In this document: piece by piece, positions 20,577 to 30,464 of the stretch
Layout: every line of letters starts with the position of its first letter
Position numbering within the stretch: the stretch's first letter is position 1
Assembly (NCBI GenBank): GCA_031771865.1
Contig: JASISA010000025.1
Location: 744,001-808,000 of the forward strand
From: Nothophaeocryptopus gaeumannii
Taxonomy: Eukaryota; Ascomycota; Dothideomycetes; Mycosphaerellales; Mycosphaerellaceae
DNA: 64,000 nt
Direction: 5' to 3'
Program-made: the position numbers and the translations under genes
The notes under the pieces: model-generated
What the model saw: the letters and a program-made list of their open reading frames with translations, nothing else
What the model was told of the DNA's origin: nothing
Database searches by the model: none

Positions 20577-20980
20577 TCTTTCTCTCAAAGTACGGTCAGT
20601 AATCTGATCTGGTATCTATTGATGGAGTTAGGGAGTTGCTTATGTCGAGCAGTAGTCACCACCGACGTCAACATGAAAATCTAAAATCCGATGTGCCCTT
20701 CTTCTGCCTCACATTCATTACTCGAAAATGCTGGATCTTCGTGTGTCTCACTTTCGATGTTTTGCACCTGACAGACCATCTGAATCCTCAAAACCACAGT
20801 TGCAAGAATCACTCTGGAAGAACTCCGGCCAGAAGGCTCTTTTTTTGATTTTGCCGCATCTCAAAGCTGACCAAGAACCGCATATGCCGCAAAGATATAT
20901 GCGACCACAACACATTGCATGCCAATGCAATAACAGCTCCATAACAACCCTGTGACCATACGGCAACCCCGGACCAGACC
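20577..20980. other. Intergenic
   Basis: About 400 nt, the likely promoter of the F-box-like gene. A TTTTTTGATTTT T-rich stretch occurs near 20839. Nothing else seen. Confidence 0.35.
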
Positions 20981-21517
20981 ATGGACACATCAGCTTTCCT
21001 CCACCTCTCATCCGAACTTCGGAACCTCATCTACGAATATGCCCTGTCATCAAACGAGGCAGTCAACGTATTCGATCACGCACCAGGCCTGACGAAGACC
21101 TGTCGACGAATACGATCCGAGTGCGTTCTGCTCTACTACACCCTCAACACCTTCTCCATCCACGTTCCCGCGGACTCATCCAAAGAACTATCTCGCCTCC
21201 TCAAACACTCCTCTTCGGCAATACGTACCAATCTACGCACAGTCAAAGCAATCCCGCACCTCCAAATCCACTACCAACTTTCGACATTCGAGAATCAACC
21301 AGACCTATCGAAGGTTGATGCGGGTTGGATGGAGTTGGCTGAGACGTTGGCAGAGCTGGGCTTCAGGAGGGAACAGGTTAGTTGGAAAGCGGAGAGCACG
21401 AGTTGCTTGAGTCCGGAGATTGGGCGGAATTATTTTCATTACTTGGCGGAGAGGGCGAGGGTAAGGGTTTGTGAGGAGGTGATTCGTAAGGATTGGGAGA
21501 TGATTGTGGATGGGTAG
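20981..21517 (+). CDS. F-box/2EXR-like hypothetical protein
   Basis: Single exon, 178 residues. It begins with FLHLSSELRNLIYEYAL at about 6-22, the same LP/LS-E-(I/L)RN-(I/L)YEYAL opening found in a large family of short Dothideomycete proteins. Next comes LTKTCRRIRSEC, the usual second motif (L-x-x-(T/V)-C-(R/K)-x-(I/L)-x-x-E). The remainder is alpha-helical in character and unrecognised. It shares its opening pattern with the protein encoded at 12284-12811, but the two are not close relatives. The function is unknown. Confidence 0.72.
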   Translation: MDTSAFLHLSSELRNLIYEYALSSNEAVNVFDHAPGLTKTCRRIRSECVLLYYTLNTFSIHVPADSSKELSRLLKHSSSAIRTNLRTVKAIPHLQIHYQLSTFENQPDLSKVDAGWMELAETLAELGFRREQVSWKAESTSCLSPEIGRNYFHYLAERARVRVCEEVIRKDWEMIVDG

Positions 21518-21942
21518 ATGTAAGCAAGGAGGAAAGGTATGGGTGGTTGGATGTCGGTGTAAGGACAACGTGATCGTTTCGTATGCCGAAGAGGAATGAA
21601 CAAAAGTGCATTATAATCGTTTCTGATCGTTCATCATGTCGTTCGAACCGATGGTGCAGTGTATTAATTGGTGTGCTGAAGTCCGGATTCGGGTTACACA
21701 AGCCGAGGCGCACAGACCCCACATGTTACATTGTCCCGACGAAGAGGAAAGCATAAGTAACAGTCCTTGCGCTCGATAATCGTCTCGTAAATGCTCGTAG
21801 TGCTGTGTATCAATCAGGCATGTCCCAATCTGGACTAGGAGGCTCAAACTCCGCCTGAAGCCAAAAACCCTCCTACACCCCGAATGTGTCAAAAAAGAGA
21901 TTCGAGCTTGATCACTATCTAAGGATAGCAGCGTATAGGAAG
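21518..21942. other. Intergenic with a T-run in the position of a Pol III terminator
   Basis: About 420 nt. A run of six T on the minus strand (complement of AAAAAA near 21890-21896) lies about 50 nt past the 3' end of the tRNA-like locus, the right place for Pol III termination. Confidence 0.4.
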
Positions 21943-22101
21943 AGCCGAAGGCGAGGCTCGAACTCGCGACCTTGAGGTTGTTTGTGGAACTGTTGTAACA
22001 GATCCCTTTATAAGAGCCACACCTGGGAGATGTTAGCTGGAAGGTCGTATTTGATGTTGGTAAAGTGAGACACCACGCTCTACCGATTGAGCTACCCCGG
22101 C
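21943..22101 (-). tRNA. tRNA-like locus with a long putative intron; isotype not assignable
   Basis: On the minus strand the 5' end reads GCCGGGG followed by TA and a D-arm (GCTC...GAGC). The 3' end has a T-arm with GCGAG-TTCGAGC-CTCGC and then CTTCGGC, which pairs with the 5' GCCGGGG with two G-U pairs. Both internal Pol III promoter boxes are therefore visible: A-box TAGCTCAATCGGTAGAG and B-box GTTCGAGCC. The halves are about 85 nt further apart than in an intronless tRNA, so an intron in the anticodon loop is implied. The anticodon stem has at least one mismatch in every fold I tried, so the anticodon is uncertain (CTC is one reading). It may be a real intron-bearing tRNA or a decayed one. 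Confidence 0.45.
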
Positions 22102-22394
22102 AGGTACCTAGAAGCTGTTGCTCCTGATTGATGGATCTCTGCGACTTTCATATTGAATATGAGTGCTGCGATAGTTGGTGTGCAAGCCGATGTCTTGCCG
22201 GAGCGCCAGCGAGGTTTGCTGTAGCTTCCCGCTGTTGATGACGTAATGATCAGACAATCGCCGATGAGGTTCCTTTGCATGATCCTAGCTGGAGATGTTA
22301 TAACTTGCAGGAGGGGAAGTTTGTTGTAGGTATATTCTGTGAGCCATGTTGATACGCGAAGACTTGGTCAAATTGTCCACGAAGTATTTAATTT

Positions 22395-23264
22395 TTAGGT
22401 CGCAAGATCGTCATTGAAATTCGTGCTCAGAACAGCCATCTTCTGCGGGACCCAGACTTCCTTCACCGTGTCGAAGCGGTGATAATCGTGATAGACGTCA
22501 GACAGCGCTTGGTCGCCGTACTCCTCAAACAAGATGTCCGGATAGGCAAATGGAATCCTGACAGGCGTGCCTTCGAAGACGCTCTCCCGCAACGGATAGA
22601 TATCGTCGTAAAGGTAATGATGCTTGTCTTTGACCACCATCTCCTCCTCATCCTCCAAACTATGTTCTGTCGCATTCCTCCGTAAAGTCGTGATATCGAT
22701 GAAAAGGCCAATGTCGGTATCGATCCATCGTGCGTCAATCCTGTTGTCCTTGTCCAGTTTGGTCTCCACGTAGTGCGGATTGATCTCCAATAAGTATTTT
22801 CGACCCTTCTTCTCTCCTTCCAGTGTGAAATGATGCATCGTCATGTTGTAAAAATTGGCCATGAAATGAATCGATTGCTCTGATACCATGACATCCAGAT
22901 CCGAATCCCACGGCATGACTTTCCGATTCCAATACCATCCGAGTAGAGTACCATGCATCAGCCATGTTTCTGCGCCGATGTCGTTTATCGCCGACAGGTA
23001 AGTTTGAATCAATGCCGACAGGTGTTCTTGCTTCTCGTCATACTTCAGAGGTTTATCTGCAAATCGGCCGTCGTAATGCTGGTGAAAGGTAGATTCGTGA
23101 AAGTACTTCTCCGGATGATGCCATTCGGGGTCGACATACGATCTGTCTAGTCGAGTTCTCACGCTTTCAAAGTCGGCATCTCGCTTTCGGAGTGATGGCA
23201 ATGCTGTGGTATCTCTCAATGATAGGATGGAGCAAAGCAGAACTTCGAATGGAATCCTCATCAT
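22395..23264 (-). CDS. LicD-family protein (phosphotransfer to glycans)
   Basis: Single exon, 289 residues from the chosen ATG (MMRIPFEVLLCSILSL), which supplies a signal peptide ending near TTALPS; the frame is open further upstream without a better start. The LicD nucleotidyltransferase-like core shows as LMHGTLLGWYWNRKVMPWDSD followed by LDVMV, with the metal-binding Asp pair in the DSDLDV stretch. Later blocks ARWIDTDIGLFIDITTL and YDDIYPL are also family-typical. Bacterial LicD adds phosphocholine to surface glycans, and fungal members include Mnn4-type regulators of mannosyl-phosphate on cell-wall mannan. The signal peptide suits action in the secretory pathway. The gene is divergent from the amidase. 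Confidence 0.85.
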   Translation of the reverse strand: MMRIPFEVLLCSILSLRDTTALPSLRKRDADFESVRTRLDRSYVDPEWHHPEKYFHESTFHQHYDGRFADKPLKYDEKQEHLSALIQTYLSAINDIGAETWLMHGTLLGWYWNRKVMPWDSDLDVMVSEQSIHFMANFYNMTMHHFTLEGEKKGRKYLLEINPHYVETKLDKDNRIDARWIDTDIGLFIDITTLRRNATEHSLEDEEEMVVKDKHHYLYDDIYPLRESVFEGTPVRIPFAYPDILFEEYGDQALSDVYHDYHRFDTVKEVWVPQKMAVLSTNFNDDLAT

Positions 23265-24675
23265 GCGCAGGGAACTGAAATGGCTTGTTAGGCCTTCAAG
23301 GGGCCCGAACGTCCAACGGACCCAGTCTCGTTCGAAGGGTGGGGACAGCTCAACGCCGGAGCTCTTGTTAGACGCCCTCAAAGGAGGTGTAACGCAATTA
23401 CAGTAAACTCGCGATATGCTGTACGTTGAATCCAGATGCAGAGGAAGTCTTGGCCGCGTAAGCTCTTCGTCCGCGCCATGTCTTACAATGCCATGAGAAG
23501 CAAAGTCGCTAGTAGATGTTTGTCCAGCTTCCGAGAAGAGAGCTGTTGGTCAAGAGTTGCTAGGTTATGCGCCAGATGCACCAGTGAATAGGGGAAAGGC
23601 CGGGCAAAGTTGAAGTAAAGGCGTAAAGATTCAGCTCAAAAGAGGACTATAAACAGAACTGCGATGCTGTACATTCTCCCAAGCGTAAGCAAGGTGTACG
23701 TGACTATACAAGATGCGCGAAAGACGGAAGAGAAGGAGCTGGAGTGACGCGTCCCTGAGGAGAGATGTGGATGTGGAGTGGAGTGGGCTGCGATTGAGTA
23801 AGGTTTGGGACTAGCCGTGCTTACTGTACCTGGTCTTGGACTTCCGATTGCCGACCTCGATAGATATTAATGCATCTTGCAAACTCGAACACGTCTGCAA
23901 CAATCAGACGGCGGACGCAAGCTTCTTCAGCTTTCCATACTATCGCAGAGACAAAGCTCACCAACTCGATGGGTTCAGGAATGCTTACGAGGGACCTTGC
24001 TCGCGCCAACACCCCGAACAGGCCGAGATGGCAGAAGGCCAATCCGCAACTGCCTCTACTTTGCCCGTAATGACTGGGACATTGGCCTAGATGGGTCCAC
24101 GAGCATTTGCATCGGCGTTGTTGAAGGTCTTGTTCTCGACAAATTCGTGCTGGCGGCGCTCTTCAGCTCATTGTCATGATCTGTCTGCGCTGGGATCATG
24201 CTGCTTGCTGATGTAAAGAGAACGAGGGAGTATGGCACCCAGGGTCTCTCCACGGAATGCAGGTACGCGCCAAGAGACGCCTTGATGTCCTGACTCTCCG
24301 TCGGGTCTTTGGTGAGTTTTGGGACGCAGCCAGCGATGCACAGAGTGCGAGCACTCGCGTGACCGACTTCAAGCGGGCAACGAACGAATACCGCAAAGCG
24401 CGGTCCATGCCCGCGTTGGCCTTGCCAATATTGGTGTTGCATTGTTGACATTTCGCCAGATAGGGCAGCTGTATGCGGCGCTTATCTCCACGAGGTTGGC
24501 CGTGCGGGTGCCCGGCTCACTCAGCCGCTACTTGGGCATACGAGGCGCGGGGCAGGTATATGGGACCTTGCTGGCCGCTTTCTGGCTCTCACCGAGTCAC
24601 TTGATCGAAGAAACGACACCTTGTGAAGACTTCAATTCGAAAGTCGACGCAGCTGTCGGCAAGCTACCGGCCAAG
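23265..24675. promoter_or_regulatory. Long divergent intergenic region, LicD/amidase
   Basis: About 1.4 kb between head-to-head genes. It contains several short ORFs with no family features and a purine-rich GGATGTGGAGTGGAGTGG stretch near 23770. No RNA gene or repeat recognised. Confidence 0.35.
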
Positions 24676-26522
24676 ATGATCCCTCCTTTCGATTATCTCG
24701 AACATCGCGCAGCATGGTACGTCAAATACCCCATCAGATTACAGGCAGTACCCCAATGCCCCACACATATCCCACGCCTCGTGAGGAGAAACTCACCTTA
24801 AGTGGTTAAAAAGTTGCTGACCGCGGCGTGTTCTTATCATTCAGCAAGCGAAAGCAGGACGAGCGTGCAAGCCGAATCGCTACCCTTCCGAAACCGTACC
24901 TTCTCCCAATCTCGCCAGAGGAGAAAGATATTATCAACGCACCAATCGATCAGCTCGTCAATGATGTGCAAAGCAGCAAGACTAATGCGGTCGATGTGCT
25001 GCGAGCATATGGCAAGGCCGCCATAAAGGCTCAAGAGAAGACGAACTCCGTAACAGAGGTCATGATCAAGGAAGCAGAGGGATGGATCGAGAAGGGCGAA
25101 ATCAATCTGAAAGGCCCCTTGGCAGGCTTGCCCGTCAGCTTGAAAGACAGCATCGTTGTGGGCGGATTTGACACCTCTGTTGGATACTCTCGCAAGGCTG
25201 GCAAGCCACACCCAGCAGATGGGGCCATCGTTCGAATGCTCAAGGATGCTGGAGCTGTCCCATTTGTGAAAACAGCCTTGCCTGTAACATTGCTCAGCTT
25301 TGAAAGCTTCAACGATGTTTGGGGTAGATGTTTGAATCCACACAACCCAAAGTACTCACCCGGTGGAAGCACAGGAGGCGAGGGTGCTATCCTCGCCTTT
25401 GGTGGCAGCAGGATAGGTATCGGGTCTGATGTCGCCGGATCTGTCCGTGCTCCAGCACATTTCTCTGGCTGCTACAGTCTGCGTTGCAGTACTGGCCGAT
25501 GGCCAAAGTATGGCGTGGACACCTCCATGCCTGGCCAAGAGGGTATCCCTTCTGTCTTCTCCCCAATGGCGCGCACTCTTCTCGACTTGACTTACTTCAC
25601 CCGATCGTTCATTCAAATGGAGCCTTGGAAGTATGATCAATCTGTCCACCCTATTGCCTGGAGACCTGAAGTCGAAGAGAAGTTTGCGACCAAGAAGTTA
25701 AAGATTGGAGTCATGCGTACAGATCAGGTTGTCGACCCTGCACCAGCATGTGCTCGTGCTCTTGACATCGCCGCCACCGCACTCAAAGCCGAAGGCCACG
25801 AAGTATTCGACATCACACCACCAAGCCCATACGAGGCGATGGTCATTGCAAGCAACCTGCTCAACGCCGATGGCACTCGCACCTTCCGTTCGTTTTTCCG
25901 CACTGGTGAATCCGATGATCCAGGAGCTCGTGAGTTTGGCAGATATATGCGTCTGCCACGATTCATAAAGTGGTTCTGGTATGCATATATCAAGTACATC
26001 AAGCGCGACGACATCTGGGCTGGCCTCCTCGAACACTGGCATGAGAAGTCCGCGTACGAGAACTGGCAATGGGTTGCAAAGCGCGAGACCTACAAGGCAA
26101 ACTTTCATACCTGGTGGAACTCCTTCGGTTCCTTCGGTGATGGCATGGACTTCATCCTCACACCCCCCAACGCCACGCCCGCTGTACCACACAATGGAAT
26201 GAAAGATGCTGCAGCCTCTTGCGGATACACATTCTTGTTCAACTTGCTGGATTACCCTTGCGGTATCGTTCCAGTGACCCATGTTAACCCAAGCAAGGAC
26301 ATTCTTCCTCAGAGTGTCAAGATCAAGAAGATGAACGGCGTTGCTCGTGGAGCATACAAGCATTACGATGCGATCAAAATGGCTGGTCTTCCGGTTGCCG
26401 TTCAGGTCGTTGGGCGGAGATTGGAAGAGGAGAAGGTTTTGGCCATTATGAAGAGACTGGAAGATGCTCTGGAAGCTCGGGGTGAGAAGTATGAGCTTCT
26501 CAATGGGTGGGATTTGGATTGA
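24676..26522 (+). CDS. Amidase signature family enzyme (acetamidase/FAAH-like)
   Basis: Exon 1 (24676..24716) encodes MIPPFDYLEHRAA. A 128-nt intron (GTACGT...CATTCAG, branch CTGAC) leads to exon 2 (24845..26522), giving 572 residues. The amidase signature Ser-cisSer-Lys triad is present: the lysine in GLPVSLKDS, the cis-serine in PGGSTGG, where many homologues have SS instead of ST, and the nucleophile in DVAGSVRAP. These enzymes hydrolyse amides to acid plus ammonia; fungal members range from acetamidase to fatty-acid amide hydrolase, so the substrate cannot be fixed. No signal peptide or membrane segment is seen, so it is probably cytosolic. The short first exon and start context match other fungal amidases (LEHR then C-K-x-K). 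Confidence 0.9.
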
Positions 26523-26739
26523 GCTCTTTGCTATCCAATGAGTCCATGGGTGTCATGACTGATCCCCCGAGGCTCGCTGGCGTTCTTTCCCCGGGGGATA
26601 GATTTGGCTTCCAAAAGCATTGCGTTGCCAGCGTGGAGTTTTCAGCGATATGCCTTCCAGAGTTGGCCATAGAGACGACCGCTTCCGAGCCGATGATGAT
26701 AAGACGAATGCCGATGCCAGCCAATTTTCCCTTCTTGGT

Positions 26740-27309
26740 TCACAATAACTCCGTCCCGTCAATCATCCCCCTAACCCCTCTCATACAGATACATTTCCAA
26801 TCCTCCATCTCTCGCCCATACCTCCTAAACTCCAAACTCCCCACACTCGGCATCGTCAAGCCCTCAATCATCCCCGTCGTCTCCCCCGTGAAATGGATTA
26901 TCGCCCGACCCTCCCGCTCATCGACTTGTGTCACCAAATCGAAAATCCGTATCCAGTATTCTGGATATGTGGTTGTAACGTATCTGTACATCTCCAGGTT
27001 CTCCTCGAGAGTTTTGGAGCCTAGATGAACTGCTCCGGGAGGGCGTTCGAGGTCTCCTCCGAGGGAAGGAGAGACGTAGGCGTAGGCTGGGGATAGTGGG
27101 TCGAGGTCCCGGATGTTTATTGCGTGGATGAAGTCTTGGGCTATGGATTCTAGGAATATTGTGGTGGGGGTCTTTTGGGGAGGTTCCTGAGAGGTGTCTT
27201 TGGATTTGGATGGTTGATGACTGGATCCGAGGAGAGCCAGGGAGTTGGAGACTGGCTTGCTTGGTTTTGGATCATCGGTATGTTTTGACCGTTTCTTTGG
27301 GTTGCTCAT
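26740..27309 (-). CDS. Hypothetical protein with probable NTF2/SnoaL-like domain
   Basis: Single exon, 189 residues from MSNPKKRSKHTDD. An upstream in-frame start (27354) would add 15 residues. The N-terminal ~60 residues are basic, Ser/Pro/Lys-rich and likely disordered. The C-terminal ~125 residues (from FLESIAQDFIHAIN) show the helix then curved-sheet pattern of an NTF2-like fold, ending with WKCICMRGVRGMIDGTELL. The block GRAIIHFTGETTGMIEGL looks like sheet strands. I do not recognise a closer family, and no catalytic residues can be named. It converges on the amidase, with about 220 nt between the two stops. Confidence 0.6.
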   Translation of the reverse strand: MSNPKKRSKHTDDPKPSKPVSNSLALLGSSHQPSKSKDTSQEPPQKTPTTIFLESIAQDFIHAINIRDLDPLSPAYAYVSPSLGGDLERPPGAVHLGSKTLEENLEMYRYVTTTYPEYWIRIFDLVTQVDEREGRAIIHFTGETTGMIEGLTMPSVGSLEFRRYGREMEDWKCICMRGVRGMIDGTELL

Positions 27310-27746
27310 CCTGGTTTGGTTGTATTCAGTGCCTCGGGTCTGTCCCAATAACACGGTGCGAGGCAGGTGTGCGCCATCTTCATTGCTCCTTCGCGGCGGT
27401 GGAGTAAGTGACCGTTCAAACCGGATCGGTTTCTCTGACTAAGGTGGGTTTTTGTGAGAACTTCGGGAGAACTTCTTCCTTGCGTAAGCCGGGCGAGAGC
27501 GCGCCTTGGTATCTGTGTTTCCGGCCACGCGTGCCATGTCGGATTTATGAGCGAAAAAAACAAGGACAGCGAGATGTGGTTGTGTTGCATAGAGAGAGAG
27601 AGCGAAAGGCAGGTCTTGAGCTGGGGGAAAGATGAAGTCTGAGCTTAATCAATATTTGAATTTCTGACTCTCTGATTTGACGTCAGCGTGCTCCTCGACC
27701 GAAGTCTTTGAAGGAGCTTCATGCAGCGTTGGTACTCCTCTTTACA
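27310..27746. promoter_or_regulatory. Divergent promoter, NTF2-like/MRF1, with AG microsatellite
   Basis: 437 nt between head-to-head genes. A short (AG)n run lies at about 27591-27603. No other site recognised. Confidence 0.35.
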
Positions 27747-29083
27747 ATGTCACTTCCTTGGGTTTGTTCACAATGCCTTCGCAGGCTCGCGCGGCCAGTT
27801 GGTCGTCAGCTGGATCTGCAAAGACGTGCACAGAGCACAGGTAGGCATCTTTGGTTTTAGCAAATGATCAAGGCACTTACTGACACCTTCAAACAGCAGC
27901 CGTTGTCGATAGCATCTCCCCTGCTTTGCTCACAAGAGCACGATCCATTGCCACAGAGCACCAGACTCTCACGCAAAAGCTAGCCGATGACTACGATGCG
28001 CGATCCGCCAAGCGTGTCGGTGAGCTATCAACCACGGCAGACGCGATTAAGGAGTACGACAAGGCTCGCTCGGCACTGCAAGAGCTGCAGTCATTACTGA
28101 AGGCTTCGGACAAAGAGCTTCGAGAATTAGCTGAGGATGATGTCGAGCCTACCAATGAGCGGATTGAGAGAGCGACGGTCGGTCTGAAGACAAGCCTCAT
28201 ACCGGTCCATCCTTTCGCGCATTTACCGTGTCTAATTGAGATAAGACCCGGAGCAGGCGGCGATGAGGCGGGTCTATTTGCAGGGGATCTGTTACGGATG
28301 TATCAGGCGTACTGTGCTCGAACAAGTCTTCGTACAGCCCTTATGAAATACGAGACGGGAGATGATATCGGGACCTCCTCATCTGGAGTCCACCTCCAAG
28401 AAGCCATCCTGGAGGTTGATTCGCCTGGCGCGTATGGTCTGCTCAGGTGCGAGGCCGGCGTGCATCGCGTTCAACGTGTTCCTGCAACCGAGACCAAGGG
28501 GCGTACCCATACGTCTGCAGTCAGTGTGCTTGTGCTGCCTTCGCTACCGGCCGATAACAGCGGAGATCTAGGCGAAGCCAGCTTCGACGACCCAAAAAGC
28601 GACTACTATGTCGACCCGAGAGACGTCCGTACCGACGTGATGCGCGCATCAGGTGCTGGAGGTCAGCATGTCAACAAGACTGAGTCGGCTGTCCGCCTGA
28701 CGCACATCCCAACCAATACTGTCGTGTTCATTCAGGAGACGAGGTCGCAAGTGCAGAATCGCGAAAAGGCTTGGATTGTGCTTCGATCGAAGATTGCACA
28801 AATGAAGAGGGAGGAGCGTGAAGATGAGATGCGCGCGATGCGCAAGGGCGCTGGTGCTGGCAAAGTCGGACGCGAGAACAAGGTCAGGACATACAATTGG
28901 CAACAGCAGCGGGTCAGCGATCATCGGAGTGGTCTCGATCTGCGGAACCTCGACGAAGTCATTGAAGGCGGAGAGGCGCTGGATAAGGTGATGGAGAGTG
29001 TGAGGGCATGGTTGGCTGAGCAGGAGGTGCTCGGTCTGGTTGCTGAAGAAGAAGAGAAAGCAAAGCAAGGCGCGAGGAAATGA
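27747..29083 (+). CDS. MRF1: Mitochondrial peptide chain release factor 1
   Basis: Exon 1 (27747..27840) encodes an Arg-rich, acid-free presequence (MSLPWVCSQCLRRLARPVGR). A 56-nt intron (GTAGGC...AAACAG, branch CTGAC) leads to exon 2 (27897..29083); 426 residues in total. The product ends mitochondrial translation at UAA/UAG. The catalytic GGQ is in SGAGGQHVNKTESAVRL, and the preceding block IRPGAGGDEAGLFAGDLLRMY is also diagnostic. The codon-recognition region lies between them, with PATETKGRTH present; this can be compared with the PxT motif of RF1, although I cannot point to the discriminator residue with certainty. The C-terminus, YNWQQQRVSDHRSGLDL, corresponds to the typical RF1 tail. 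Length agrees with the family. Confidence 0.94.
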
Positions 29084-30464
29084 TCTCAAAGGCCAGTGTT
29101 ACCATGAATTTCCCAGTCTGGACAAACCATCTTGGGAGTTCGCATGAACAGCGGGAGCTGTCCCACTCAGGTTCGGACCTGGTGGAAGCAAGGAACGCAA
29201 GTCGGACATTCTCGCAGATTACATCGCGTCTTTGTTGATGCGAACAACGAGCATTGCGGTTCTAAGAGTCAGTCACAGAAGACATTCTGGATGAGTCTGT
29301 CATGATATGCAGACGCTTGAGGCTTGCGTTCAACAGCTTTCCGGCTTTCCCCACAAGCCGCTATGGTGGAACTGGACTCCTCACCAGACCAAGGCCAGGT
29401 CGTCAACCCTTGTGTCAGTGCACGCACGTCCTTATCACCAGACACTCCGTCCTTTATGTTCGTAGAGGGCAACAAGGGGTGTTGACGAATTGTCCAACTC
29501 GGTGAATAGCCACGGCGGCGGCTCTTGCAACGAATCTTTCCTCCGTTCTGTCAATTCGAACGAGGTTTAGTCTCGAGCGTTTGGGTACGAGTTGGGTACA
29601 GCCCTACCGTCTTCACGTTAACGAGACAGACCAGCATCCTGGTCGATAGTTTGAAATATGTCTGTGATGCAGCGCGCTATCTGCCAATCGGCGTCACCAC
29701 CGACTCGCCAGCACAGCAATGCGCAAGCCGAAGCTTACATTTTTGTAGAAGGATCCAAAAGTCCGCGACACAGGTTTCGAGATGCACGTTCGGCCAGGAA
29801 CGAGCATAGACCCATCTCAACTGTTCGGAAAGTGCAGCTTATGTGCTTCAACCGTCCTAGCACCTGCTTTAACGAAACTGTCCGAGGCTTTCGCATTTGC
29901 TAGTCTTAGGCAGCTCGCAGTCAAAGGATTCGACGCGACACATTCCGCAGGCGGAGTTCCCTCCCACCGCACACCCGCGCATTCTGAAACAGTTCGAAGC
30001 ATCGACATTTTCCGGATGATATCTCAATCGCGGTGAGTGCAGATAACGGACAGTGGGGCTGCCGAGAAACCATTGCTCCCAGGATCATATCCTCTTTGAC
30101 GTGGCTTAGAACACAACGACATCGACGCAGCCTCCGTTCCTGCAAGGCTGCGTGTCTGGACTGAACAGCTCAACCAAACGCCTGGGATTGGCAGGTGCCC
30201 TTTGGCACTGTGGATATCTGCGTCCGGCAGCACAAAGTTCCTCTACGGCATGCGTAACCATGTGGTATCCTGTGTGCACTGCTCTTGCCTGCATTACGCT
30301 TTGGACCCAAACTGTATGTCAGTCGTGGCGGGCGGTACTCAGGTAGGTGCTTACTTCGTTGCAATCCTATCCTCCGAGGCAGAAACGAACACAAACATCC
30401 AAATTTCCCATCGAAGAGTCGCTTCATTGCCCTCATTCCAAGCTTTCTTCCTCTCTCAGCAACT
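29084..30464. other. Intergenic
   Basis: About 1.4 kb downstream of MRF1 and upstream of the ferric reductase. Many overlapping ORFs of 60-90 codons on both strands look random. No promoter element, RNA or repeat could be supported. Confidence 0.4.
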
